This document shows, in pieces, positions 7,608 through 15,826 of a DNA stretch of 64,000 nucleotides (the stretch's first letter is position 1; each line of letters opens with the position of its first letter). The notes below the pieces were generated by a model that was given only the letters and a program-made list of their open reading frames with translations, made no database searches and was not told the DNA's origin. Position numbers and translations under genes: made by a program. This DNA comes from Cellulomonas carbonis (GTDB lineage Bacteria > Actinomycetota > Actinomycetes > Actinomycetales > Cellulomonadaceae). The stretch is taken from the NCBI RefSeq assembly GCF_014636275.1, contig NZ_BMEB01000002.1, positions 434,001 through 498,000 of the forward strand, read 5' to 3'.

Positions 7608-8180
7608 ATGACCACGACCCCGACCACCGCCACCACCACCACCACCCGCGGCGCCGACCTCGCCGCGGCACGCGACGAGCAGCTCGCGGCGATCGTCTCG
7701 GCCACCGCGGCCGCCGTCGCCGACGACGCGTCGCGCGCCGCGGTGCAGTTCACCGCGACCGGGACCTCGACGGGAGCCGTCGCGACCGACGTCGAGACCC
7801 GGCAGCACCGCTTCGTCGTCGACGAGCCCGCGTCCCTCGGCGGCGACGACTCCGCGACCAACCCGGTCGAGTACGCGCTCGGCGCGTTCATCGGCTGCCA
7901 GGTCGTCACGTACCGGTTCTGGGCCGCGCGGCTCGGGATCCGGCTCGACGACGTGCGCGTGACCGCCGTCGGCGACCTCGACGTCCGCGGCTTCTTCGGC
8001 CTCGACGACGACGTGCGGGCGGGGTTCTCCGAGGTGAGCCTCGACGTCGAGCTCGTCGGGCCGGAGCCCGCGGAGCGGTACGCGACCCTCCAGGCCGCGG
8101 TCGACGCGCACTGCCCGGTGCTGGACCTCTTCGCGAACCCGACGCCCGTGCGGACGTCGCTGCACGTGACGAGTGCCTGA
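7608..8180 (+). CDS. OsmC-family peroxiredoxin-like protein
   Basis: A 190-residue cytosolic protein with a Thr-rich N-terminus and an OsmC/Ohr fold. The peroxidatic Cys region is YALGAFIGCQVVTYRFWAAR (about 90-109) and the second Cys region is VDAHCPVLDLFANPTPV (about 165-181), the two-Cys arrangement of the family, which reduces organic hydroperoxides. The start at 7608 is preceded by AGGAG. It is a single gene with a strong hairpin immediately downstream and a leaderless small ORF upstream. Among OsmC subgroups it resembles the general OsmC-like group more than Ohr; the exact substrate is open. Confidence 0.88.
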   Translation: MTTTPTTATTTTTRGADLAAARDEQLAAIVSATAAAVADDASRAAVQFTATGTSTGAVATDVETRQHRFVVDEPASLGGDDSATNPVEYALGAFIGCQVVTYRFWAARLGIRLDDVRVTAVGDLDVRGFFGLDDDVRAGFSEVSLDVELVGPEPAERYATLQAAVDAHCPVLDLFANPTPVRTSLHVTSA

Positions 8181-8190
8181 GCCCTGACCG

Positions 8191-8226
8191 CGCGGGGCGC
8201 CGACCGGACGTGGTCGGCGCCCCGCG
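8191..8226 (+). terminator. Hairpin terminator after osmC
   Basis: A 15-bp GC stem (arms 8191-8205 and 8212-8226, core GCGGGGCGCCGACC) with a 6-nt loop, 10 bp after the osmC stop. Confidence 0.8.
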
Positions 8227-8328
8227 TCGCCGGGCGACCGCCGCGCCGCGTGGGCAGCCCCTCGCCGCGACGTCGGCCGGACCCCCGCCGTGACGCCCCG
8301 GCGCGTCCCAGCACCCTGCCGAAGTCCC

Positions 8329-8376
8329 TTCCGGATGCGCTCGCCCAGCGCTACAGTTGCCGTGAGAGCGCTCCCA
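8329..8376 (+). promoter_or_regulatory. Cellobiose phosphorylase promoter with CelR-type operator
   Basis: TTCCGG (8329-8334), a 17-bp spacer and TACAGT (8352-8357) predict a start near 8364. TGAGAGCGCTCCCA at 8363-8376 lies on that start and differs by one base from the 14-bp CelR operator TGGGAGCGCTCCCA known from Thermobifida. A LacI-family repressor released by cellobiose would therefore control the gene. The CelR gene itself is not recognised in the window. Confidence 0.8.
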
Positions 8377-8427
8377 CGGCGCAGCCGCACATCGACCGGC
8401 GACGGTCAGACCGAGGACGATCACCCC

Positions 8428-10887
8428 ATGCGCTACGGCCACTTCGACGACGACGCCCGCGAGTACGTCATCACCACGCCCCACACGCCGTACCCGTGGA
8501 TCAACTACCTCGGCAACGAGCAGTTCTTCTCGCTCGTGTCCCACCAGGCCGGCGGCTACTCGTTCTACCGCGACGCCAAGATGCGCCGCCTCACGCGGTA
8601 CCGCTACAACAACATCCCGACCGACGCGGGCGGCCGCTACCTCTACGTCAACGACGGCGGCGACGTGTGGACGCCGTCGTGGCTGCCCGTCAAGGCGGAC
8701 CTCGACCACTTCGAGACGCGCCACGGCCTGGGGTACACGCACATCACCGGTGAGCGGCGCGGGGTCCGGGTCGAGACCCTGCTCTTCGTGCCGATGGGCG
8801 AGGACGCCGAGGTCCAGCGCATCACCGTGACGAACACGTCCGAGGTCACCAAGTCCCTGAAGCTCTTCACGTTCCTCGAGTTCGCGCTGTGGAACGCGCA
8901 GGACGACCAGACCAACTACCAGCGCAACCTGTCGATCGGCGAGGTCGAGGTCGAGCAGGACGGCCCGCACGGCAGCGCGATCTACCACCGCACCGAGTAC
9001 CGCGAGCGCCGCGACCACTACGCCGTCTACGGCATCAACACGCGTGCTGCCGGGTTCGACACCGACCGCGACACCTTCCTCGGGGCGTGGAACGGGCTCG
9101 GTGAGGCCGCGGTCCCGCGTGCGGGCGCGTCGGCCGGGTCGGTCGCGAGCGGCTGGTACCCCATCGGGTCGCACGGCCTCGAGCTCGAGCTCGCGCCGGG
9201 CGAGAGCCGCACGTACGTCGTCGTCCTCGGCTACGTCGAGAACCCGCAGGACGAGAAGTGGGCCGACGACGCGCACCAGGTGGTCAACAAGGAGCGTGCG
9301 CACGCGCTGCTCGGACGGTTCGCGACGACCGAGCAGGCCGACGCCGCGTTCGACCGGCTGCGCGCGTACTGGACCGACCTGCTGTCGACCTACTCGGTGA
9401 GCTCGACGGACGAGCGGCTCGACCGGATGGTCAACATCTGGAACCAGTACCAGTGCATGGTCACGTTCAACATGAGCAGGTCGGCGTCGTACTTCGAGAC
9501 GGGCATCGGGCGCGGCATGGGCTTCCGCGACTCCAACCAGGACCTCCTGGGCTTCGTGCACCTCGTCCCCGAGCGGGCGCGCGAGCGCATCCTCGACATC
9601 GCTGCGACGCAGCTGCCCGACGGGTCGGCGTACCACCAGTACCAGCCGCTCACGAAGCGCGGCAACGACGACATCGGGTCGGGCTTCAACGACGACCCGC
9701 TGTGGCTCATCGCGGGCGTCGCGGCCTACATCAAGGAGACCGGCGACTGGGCGGTCCTCGACGAGAAGGTGCCGTTCGACAACGACGAGACCATCGCGGA
9801 CACGCTGTTCGAGCACCTCACGCGCTCGTTCCAGTTCACGCTCGACCACCGCGGCCCGCACGGGCTGCCGCTCATCGGGCGCGCCGACTGGAACGACTGC
9901 CTCAACCTCAACTGCTTCTCGACCGAGCCGGGCGAGTCGTTCCAGACGACGGAGAACCAGGCGGGGGGCGTCGCGGAGTCGGTCTTCATCGCCGCGCAGT
10001 TCGTCCTCTACGGCGCCGAGTACGCGCGCATCGCCGAGCACCGCGGCCTGCCCAAGGTCGCCGAGCAGGCCCGGGCCGCGGTCGAGGTCATGCGCGCCGC
10101 GATGCTCGAGCACGCGTGGGACGGCCGCTGGTTCCTGCGCGCGTACGACTACGACGGCAACCCGATCGGGACCGACGCGCACGACGAGGGCAAGATCTGG
10201 ATCGAGCCGCAGGGCTTCGCCGTCATGGCGCGCGTCGGGGTGGACGGCAACGGCAGCGACAAGGCGACGAGCGCGCTGGACTCGGTCGGCGAGATGCTCG
10301 CGACCGACCACGGCATGGTGCTGCAGTTCCCCGCGTACACGACGTACCAGGTGCACATGGGCGAGGTGTCGACCTACCCGCCGGGCTACAAGGAGAACGG
10401 CGGCATCTTCTGCCACAACAACCCGTGGGTGATCATCGGCGAGACGGTGCTCGGCCGCGGTCAGCGGGCGTTCGACTACTACCGGCGCATCACGCCCGCC
10501 TACCGCGAGGAGATCTCGGACGTCCACCGCCTCGAGCCGTACGTCTACGCGCAGATGATCGCCGGCAAGGAGGCCGTCCGGCACGGCGAGGCGAAGAACT
10601 CGTGGCTCACGGGCACCGCGGCGTGGAACTTCGTCGCCGTGAGCCAGTACCTGCTGGGCGTGCGGCCCGAGTACGACGGGCTCGTCGTCGACCCGCAGAT
10701 CGGTCCCGACGTCCCCGAGTTCACGGTCCGCCGCGTCGCGCGCGGTGCGACCTACGAGATCACCGTGCGCAACACGGGCACCCCGGGCGCGCGAGCCCGC
10801 CTGACCGTCGACGGCGAGCCGCTGGGGGGCGACCTCGTGCCGTACGCGGAGGCGGGGTCGACCGTCCGGGTGGTCGCGGAGCTCTGA
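8428..10887 (+). CDS. Cellobiose phosphorylase, glycoside hydrolase family 94
   Basis: Cytosolic enzyme that splits cellobiose with phosphate into alpha-D-glucose-1-phosphate and glucose. It has 819 residues, as in Cellulomonas enzymes (about 822). The general acid is Asp490 in [15 protein letters not shown], the same number as in the C. gilvus enzyme. Other family stretches are [42 protein letters not shown] and [18 protein letters not shown]. Start [14 protein letters not shown] at 8428 is the conserved N-terminus. It is a single gene with a CelR-like operator 52 bp upstream and a hairpin downstream. The product G1P would be isomerised by the phosphoglucomutase at 38688-40400. Confidence 0.97.
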   Translation: MRYGHFDDDAREYVITTPHTPYPWINYLGNEQFFSLVSHQAGGYSFYRDAKMRRLTRYRYNNIPTDAGGRYLYVNDGGDVWTPSWLPVKADLDHFETRHGLGYTHITGERRGVRVETLLFVPMGEDAEVQRITVTNTSEVTKSLKLFTFLEFALWNAQDDQTNYQRNLSIGEVEVEQDGPHGSAIYHRTEYRERRDHYAVYGINTRAAGFDTDRDTFLGAWNGLGEAAVPRAGASAGSVASGWYPIGSHGLELELAPGESRTYVVVLGYVENPQDEKWADDAHQVVNKERAHALLGRFATTEQADAAFDRLRAYWTDLLSTYSVSSTDERLDRMVNIWNQYQCMVTFNMSRSASYFETGIGRGMGFRDSNQDLLGFVHLVPERARERILDIAATQLPDGSAYHQYQPLTKRGNDDIGSGFNDDPLWLIAGVAAYIKETGDWAVLDEKVPFDNDETIADTLFEHLTRSFQFTLDHRGPHGLPLIGRADWNDCLNLNCFSTEPGESFQTTENQAGGVAESVFIAAQFVLYGAEYARIAEHRGLPKVAEQARAAVEVMRAAMLEHAWDGRWFLRAYDYDGNPIGTDAHDEGKIWIEPQGFAVMARVGVDGNGSDKATSALDSVGEMLATDHGMVLQFPAYTTYQVHMGEVSTYPPGYKENGGIFCHNNPWVIIGETVLGRGQRAFDYYRRITPAYREEISDVHRLEPYVYAQMIAGKEAVRHGEAKNSWLTGTAAWNFVAVSQYLLGVRPEYDGLVVDPQIGPDVPEFTVRRVARGATYEITVRNTGTPGARARLTVDGEPLGGDLVPYAEAGSTVRVVAEL

Positions 10888-10922
10888 GGGGGGCGGCCGC
10901 GACCCGGCGGCAGCTGCCGCCC

Positions 10923-10960
10923 ACGAGACCCCGTCGGTCCTGCACCCGGCGGGGTCTCGT
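10923..10960 (+). terminator. Hairpin after cellobiose phosphorylase
   Basis: An 11-bp inverted repeat (ACGAGACCCCG at 10923-10933, CGGGGTCTCGT at 10950-10960) with a 16-nt GC-rich loop, 36 bp after the stop codon. Confidence 0.7.
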
Positions 10961-11052
10961 CGCGTCCGGGCCCGTCCAAGCCCGCCCGGGCCCGGGGTGG
11001 CCCCGCCCGTCCTGACCCGTCGGGGCTGACCCTTCTTCCCGCTTCGCCCCTC

Positions 11053-11101
11053 TTGTCCAAGGTTTACCCATGAGGTAGGACTGTCCGGTACAAGGTTTAC
11101 C
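11053..11101 (+). promoter_or_regulatory. GH43 promoter region with two copies of a 14-bp motif
   Basis: GTCCAAGGTTTACC at 11055-11068 and GTACAAGGTTTACC at 11088-11101, 33 bp apart. Between them is GAGGTAGGACTGTCC; TTGTCC (11053-11058), 17 bp, then TAGGAC (11076-11081) is a possible promoter. The same motif, with the same kind of GGTAG element between copies, recurs at 19312-19383 before the sugar importer operon. The 10888-11234 gap holds only this and the upstream terminator. A shared regulator is inferred. Confidence 0.7.
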
Positions 11102-11234
11102 AACGGCCGCCGACCCGGCGGTCCACCTCCGGGGCGCTGTCCGACGTCGTCGTCGGGTCGGCCGTCCCGCACCCGCGCGTCCCACCCGGCGGCGCGTCGT
11201 CGTCCCCGTTCACCGTCGATCGGTAGGACCACCC

Positions 11235-13634
11235 ATGCTGCTGACACACCCTCCGACCGCGGGCCGCTCGGCCCGCACGACCCGACCCCTGCGCGGGGTG
11301 ATCGCCGCGCTCTCGGCCGGCGCGGTCGCCGCGACGCTCGCGGCGACCCCCGCTGCGGGCAGCTCCCACGGCCCCACGTGGCCCGGGAAGGACCCCGTCG
11401 TCACCGCGACGTCCTACACGAACCCCGTGAGCGAGGACTTCGCGGACACGTTCGCCGACCCCGCGGTCATCCGCGGCAAGGACGGCTACTGGTACGCGTT
11501 CGGGACCACGGACGCGCTCCGCGAGGGCGAGGGCGTGCGGCACATCCTGCCGATCTCGCGCTCGACGGACCTCGTGACCTGGGAGTACGTCGGTGACGCG
11601 TTCACCGAGGACACGCTGCCCGAGTGGGCGGACCGCGACCGGAACGCCGCCCTGTGGGCTCCCGACGTCCGCTACGTCGACGGTGAGTACCGCCTGTACT
11701 ACGTCGTGACCGACACGACGCTCACCGACGAGATCAACGACAACGCGATCGGCGTCGCCACCGCACCCCACCCGACGGGGCCGTGGACGGACTCGGGCGA
11801 CGCCGTCGTCGACCCGCGCCGTCAGGGGCCGGACAACTTCCTGTGGACGTTCGACCCGCACCACGTGACCGACACCGACGGGACCGAGCACTTGTTCTAC
11901 GGCTCGTACTACGGCGGCATCTGGGTCACCGAGCTGTCCGAGGACGGCACGGAGGCGGTCGGCGAGCCGACGCAGGTCACCATCGACAACAAGTACGAGG
12001 GTGCGTACGTCGTGCGGCACGACGGCTACTGGTACCTCTTCGCCTCGTCCGCCAACTGCTGCGCGGGCCCGACGACCGGCTACAGCGTGCACGTCGGCCG
12101 CTCCGAGACGCTCGACGGCCCGTACCTCGACCGCGAGGGCGTGCCGCTGCTCCAGTCGCGTGCGGGCGGGACCCCGGTCATCGCACCCAACGGGAACGCG
12201 TGGGTCGGCACGGGACACAACGCCGTCGTCACGGACCTCGCCGGTCAGGACTGGTTCGTCTACCACGCGATCGACCGAGAGGACCCGTACCTCGACGGCA
12301 CCGACGGCATCAACGAGCGCCCGATGCTCGTCGACCGGCTCGACTGGGTCGACGGCTGGCCGACCGTGCGTGCCGGCGAGTGGGCGTCCGACGACGAGCA
12401 GGCCGGTCCCGCGACCGGCGGCCGCGCCGTCGCGTCGTTCGAGGACGGCCTGCGGGACGGGTTCACCACGGTGGGCCGCTGGACGACGGGCACCGACGAC
12501 GACGCCGGGACGTACGCGGCGTCCCGCGGACCGGGCCTGCTCGTGACGCGTCACGGGCCCACGGGTGACGTCCGCGTCGAGGCCGACGTGCGGGTCACCG
12601 GCGGCTCGACGTCGACGGTCGGGCTCGGCACGGGTCTGTCCGGTGGCGTGAGCGACCGGGCGTCCGGCATCCGCGTCGCCGTCGACCCCGTCGCGCGGGA
12701 GCTCGTCCTCACCGTCGCGGACAGCACGGGTCGCCCGGGGACGGTCGCGGAGGAGCGCACGCCGATCCCGCCGCAGATCGACCTCACGACGTGGCACTCG
12801 CTCGTCCTCGAGGTCGTCGACGGTGTCGCGTACGCCGAGATGAGCCACGCCCGCCTGGGCGACCCGTTCGCGGTCGTCGAGGTCGGGATCCCGTCGTCGG
12901 TGCGCGCGCACGGTCCGGCGGGTGCGTCCGCGAGCGGTGCCGATGTCCACGTGGACAACCTCAGCGTGCTGCCGCACGGTGAGCTCGAGGTCGACGACGT
13001 CGCGACGCCACCCGCACCGGGTGCCGTGGTCGACGGCGACGAGTTCGAGGGCGACGCTCTCGGCGACGGCTGGACCGCGCTGCGCGACCCGGCGGTCCAG
13101 GTGGCCGACGGCGTGCTGCGCTGGGAGGTCGAGGCGGCCGACCTGGTCGGCGGCGGCAACACCGCGGGCGTGCTCCTGCGCGACGCGCCCGACGGCGACT
13201 GGGTCGCCGAGACGCAGGTGACGATCGACCTCGGCACCGACACGATCCGCAACTACCAGCAGGCCGGGATCGTGGCCTACGTCGACGACGACCGCTTCGC
13301 GCGCCTGTCGCACGTGGCGATCTGGAACACGCGCCAGACCGAGTTCGGCTACGAGATCCCGTACGCCGGACGCCTCCAGTACGGCGGGACGATCGTGGGT
13401 CCGCCGTCCGACACGACGTGGCTGCGCCTGACGAAGACGGAGGACGCGTCCGGTGAGCAGGAGGTGCAGGCGTCGACCAGCACCGACGGCGAGACCTGGG
13501 TGCACGGCGGGGTCTGGACGTTCCCGGCCGACGCCGACGTCCGGATCGGGCTGGTCGCACACGGCGCCGCTGCGGGTGAGGAGCCCGCGACCGCCGAGTT
13601 CGAGTACCTGCGGGTGTCCACGCCCGAGGGCTGA
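11235..13634 (+). CDS. Secreted GH43 glycoside hydrolase (arabinanase/arabinofuranosidase type) with C-terminal jelly-roll domains
   Basis: A 799-residue exported enzyme with a signal segment at about residues 20-43 (cleavage near AAGSS). A GH43 five-bladed propeller covers about 60-390. The catalytic base is Asp75 (DTFADPAVIRGKDGYWYAFG), the pKa modulator Asp207 (FLWTFDPHH) and the acid Glu255 (NKYEGAYVVRHDGYWYLFAS). Residues about 400-560 and 600-799 form two beta-rich domains; the last (EFEGDALGDGW, then RLTKTEDASGEQEV) resembles the DUF1349/concanavalin-like module of bacterial GH43 enzymes. It probably acts on arabinan or arabinoxylan side chains outside the cell. Its promoter shares a motif with the importer locus at 17.9-23.8 kb. 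Substrate is inferred from family only. Confidence 0.9.
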   Translation: MLLTHPPTAGRSARTTRPLRGVIAALSAGAVAATLAATPAAGSSHGPTWPGKDPVVTATSYTNPVSEDFADTFADPAVIRGKDGYWYAFGTTDALREGEGVRHILPISRSTDLVTWEYVGDAFTEDTLPEWADRDRNAALWAPDVRYVDGEYRLYYVVTDTTLTDEINDNAIGVATAPHPTGPWTDSGDAVVDPRRQGPDNFLWTFDPHHVTDTDGTEHLFYGSYYGGIWVTELSEDGTEAVGEPTQVTIDNKYEGAYVVRHDGYWYLFASSANCCAGPTTGYSVHVGRSETLDGPYLDREGVPLLQSRAGGTPVIAPNGNAWVGTGHNAVVTDLAGQDWFVYHAIDREDPYLDGTDGINERPMLVDRLDWVDGWPTVRAGEWASDDEQAGPATGGRAVASFEDGLRDGFTTVGRWTTGTDDDAGTYAASRGPGLLVTRHGPTGDVRVEADVRVTGGSTSTVGLGTGLSGGVSDRASGIRVAVDPVARELVLTVADSTGRPGTVAEERTPIPPQIDLTTWHSLVLEVVDGVAYAEMSHARLGDPFAVVEVGIPSSVRAHGPAGASASGADVHVDNLSVLPHGELEVDDVATPPAPGAVVDGDEFEGDALGDGWTALRDPAVQVADGVLRWEVEAADLVGGGNTAGVLLRDAPDGDWVAETQVTIDLGTDTIRNYQQAGIVAYVDDDRFARLSHVAIWNTRQTEFGYEIPYAGRLQYGGTIVGPPSDTTWLRLTKTEDASGEQEVQASTSTDGETWVHGGVWTFPADADVRIGLVAHGAAAGEEPATAEFEYLRVSTPEG

Positions 13635-13656
13635 TCCGGTCGGCAGGACCAGCAGG

Positions 13657-13693
13657 GGGAGGGCTCACGTCGCGCGGCGGCGTGGGCCCTCCC
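13657..13693. terminator. Bidirectional hairpin between GH43 and the DMT transporter gene
   Basis: A 13-bp stem (GGGAGGGCTCACG at 13657-13669, CGTGGGCCCTCCC at 13681-13693, one G-U pair) with an 11-nt loop, placed 22 bp after the GH43 stop and before the end of the convergent gene. Confidence 0.75.
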
Positions 13694-13739
13694 GCTCGTC
13701 CGGGCGGGCGGGGCCCCACGTCCCCGCCGCGCCCCGACG

Positions 13740-14687
13740 TCAGCTCGGTGCGGGGACCCGGGGCGGGCGCGGGGCCCGGGCCTTGGCCTGGGCGATCGCG
13801 ACGCCCGCGAAGATGACGAGGGCGCCGACCGGCTCGTTCCACGACAGGTGCTCGCCGAGGAACGCGACGCCCACGACCGCCGCCACGACCGGCGACAGGT
13901 ACGTGACGGTGCTCGCGGTGCCCGGTCCGGCGACGGCGATGACGTGGAAGTTCAGCGCGTACGCGACCCCTGAGCCGAGCGCGCCGAGGGCGAGCATCGC
14001 GCCGACGACGGTCGGCGTGACCTCGCCGTGCGGTGCGATCCCGGTGAGCAGGACCACGGGCAGCATGAGCACGGCCGAGAGCGCGACCTGCCCCGTGACG
14101 AGGCCGAGCGGCCGCTGACCCGTCGAGGTGAGGTAGCGCCGCGAGTACGGCAGCGCGAGCCCGTAGCACGTGATCGCCGCGAGGCACGCGAGGATCCCGG
14201 ACCACTGCCCCGAGCCGAGCCCGCGCCACACGCCGATGACGACGGCGACCCCGGCGAAGCCGGTGAGCAGGCCGACGACGCGCCGTGCGGTGGGCCGCTC
14301 CTCGGGGTATGCGGCCAGGATCACCGCGAGCGTCGCGAGCGGCGTCATCGCGTTGATGATCCCGGCGATGACGCTCGACACGTGCTGCTGCCCGATCGCG
14401 AACAGGACGCCGGGCGCGGCGTTGAGCAGCACCGCGACGACCACGAGGTGGCCCCACGTCCGCCGGTCCGACGGCAGGCGCACGCGCATGACGGCACTCA
14501 TGAGCAGCAGCGCGGTCGCCCCGAGCAGCAGCCGCCAGAACGCGACCTGCACGGGTGTGAGCGCGCGCAGGCCGACCGCGATGAACGCGAACGAGCAGCC
14601 CCAGATCAGGCCCGCGAGGAGGAACCCCGGGAACCAGGACCGCAGGGGCGCTGCGGTCGCCGGTGCGGGGGCGGTGGTCGCGGTCAC
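13740..14687 (-). CDS. DMT-superfamily (EamA) transporter
   Basis: A 315-residue inner-membrane protein with ten hydrophobic segments in two EamA repeats (first starting FPGFLLAGLIWGCSFAFIAV, second starting near GILACLAAITCYGLALPYSR). It is typically a metabolite or drug exporter; the substrate cannot be read from the sequence. The start is GTG at 14687, which overlaps the stop of the Ada-like gene in GTGA (4-bp overlap), so the two are translationally coupled. An upstream start would need an unlikely Arg-rich extension. Pairing with an alkylation-repair gene may hint at export of a damaging compound, but that is speculation. Confidence 0.88.
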   Translation of the reverse strand: MTATTAPAPATAAPLRSWFPGFLLAGLIWGCSFAFIAVGLRALTPVQVAFWRLLLGATALLLMSAVMRVRLPSDRRTWGHLVVVAVLLNAAPGVLFAIGQQHVSSVIAGIINAMTPLATLAVILAAYPEERPTARRVVGLLTGFAGVAVVIGVWRGLGSGQWSGILACLAAITCYGLALPYSRRYLTSTGQRPLGLVTGQVALSAVLMLPVVLLTGIAPHGEVTPTVVGAMLALGALGSGVAYALNFHVIAVAGPGTASTVTYLSPVVAAVVGVAFLGEHLSWNEPVGALVIFAGVAIAQAKARAPRPPRVPAPS

Positions 14688-15580
14688 GACGTGGCCCCCG
14701 CCGGCTCGCGCAGGGGCGCGGGCTCCCGCGGCGGTGGGCTGGAGCCGGGGCCGGAAGCCGCCCGCTCGCGCTCCCGTGCGAGGAGGCGTTCCTTCACGGC
14801 GAGCCCCCAGCGGTAGCCGCCCATCGACCCGTCGCCGCGGATCACCCGGTGGCACGGGATGACGAGCGCGACGGGGTTGCGCGCGCACGCGCTCGCGACC
14901 GCACGGACCGCCGTCGGTGCGCCGATCTCGGCGGCGACCTCGGTGTACGACCGCGTCTGGCCGGCCGGGATGCGACGCAGCGCGTCCCACACACGCGCCT
15001 GGAACGCGGTGCCGTGCAGGTCGACGGGCAGCTCGGTCCGGGGGCTCCCGCCCGCGGCGAGACGGCGCAGCCCGTCGGCGAGGTCGGCGAGCCCGTCGTC
15101 GTCGCGCTCGAGCGTCGCCGCGGGGAGCTCGCGCGCGATCTCGTCGACGAGCGCGTCGACGTCGTCGCCGATCCGCACCGCCGCGAGGCCGAGGTCACCC
15201 GCTGCCGCGACGACCGTGCCCAGCTCCGTCGTGACCGCCGTCCACCGCAGCACCTGACCCGTCCCTCCCGCGGCCCACTGGCGTGGCTCCATGCCGAGCG
15301 TCGGCCCCGTCGTCTCGTAGAACGCACGCGTCGAGCCGAAGCCCGCCGCGAACACCGCGTCGGTGACCTGCTCGTGCTCGCGCAGCAGCCGCCGCGCCTC
15401 GCCCGACCGGACGGCGAGCCCGAACGCGCGCGGCGACGTCCCGACGACCGCCGCGAAGTCCCGCGTCAGCTGGCGTGCGCTGCGGCCCGTCAGGCGTTCG
15501 AGCTCGGCGGCCGGTACGGGCCCGCCCGCCTCGACCATCGCCCGGCACGCCCGGACGACCCGCTCCCTCGTGTGCTCCAC
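14684..15580 (-). CDS. AraC-domain methylated-DNA-protein cysteine methyltransferase (Ada-like, no N-terminal metal-binding domain)
   Basis: A 298-residue cytosolic protein. Residues about 1-100 are an AraC-type DNA-binding domain (SARQLTRDFAAVVGTSPRAF, then VTDAVFAAGFGSTRAFYE). The rest is an MGMT domain with the acceptor Cys in ALVIPCHRVIRGDGSMGGYR. It transfers alkyl groups from O6-alkylguanine to itself. The Ada N-terminal domain with its four-Cys zinc site is absent, so methylphosphotriester sensing is not possible; the protein is a natural short form. GTG at 15580 follows TAGCGT by 7 nt, so the mRNA is probably leaderless. It is the first gene of an operon with the DMT transporter. Confidence 0.9.
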   Translation of the reverse strand: MEHTRERVVRACRAMVEAGGPVPAAELERLTGRSARQLTRDFAAVVGTSPRAFGLAVRSGEARRLLREHEQVTDAVFAAGFGSTRAFYETTGPTLGMEPRQWAAGGTGQVLRWTAVTTELGTVVAAAGDLGLAAVRIGDDVDALVDEIARELPAATLERDDDGLADLADGLRRLAAGGSPRTELPVDLHGTAFQARVWDALRRIPAGQTRSYTEVAAEIGAPTAVRAVASACARNPVALVIPCHRVIRGDGSMGGYRWGLAVKERLLARERERAASGPGSSPPPREPAPLREPAGATS

Positions 15581-15677
15581 GGCCGCAACGCTAGGCCCGC
15601 GCACCGACACGCAGCACTCCGCTTCCGGACATCCCGCGACGTGATCCCGCCACCCCGCCCACCCAGCCCCCAGCCCG

Positions 15678-15741
15678 CGTCGAGATACGACTTCGTGTCG
15701 GCGTGTCGGACGAATCGCCGACACGAAGTCGTATCTCGACG
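15678..15741. repeat. Perfect 26-bp inverted repeat with 12-nt loop
   Basis: The arms 15678-15703 and 15716-15740/15741 are exactly complementary (core GAGATACGACTTCGTGTCGG and its complement). It lies 86 bp after the GH2 stop on the minus strand and about 100 bp upstream of the Ada-like start. It is much longer and less GC-biased than the other terminators here. It could terminate LacI-GH2 transcripts or be a mobile palindromic repeat. The rest of 15581-15826 is GC-rich short repeats without a gene. Confidence 0.85.
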
Positions 15742-15826
15742 GGCCGGGCCAGGGTCCGCACGGCCGCGGGCGCGGCCGCGGGCGCGGGCCCGGGTCCGGG
15801 TCCGGGCGCTGAGGGGCGGGCGGCGC

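Noticed and set aside
7906..11247. Long open frame antisense to cellobiose phosphorylase (over 1100 codons)
   Set aside because: It follows from extreme third-position GC of the real gene; the translation is Arg/Val/Asp-rich without any domain.
15678..15741. Insertion sequence ends
   Set aside because: The inverted arms are only 12 bp apart, so nothing lies between them and no transposase is present.
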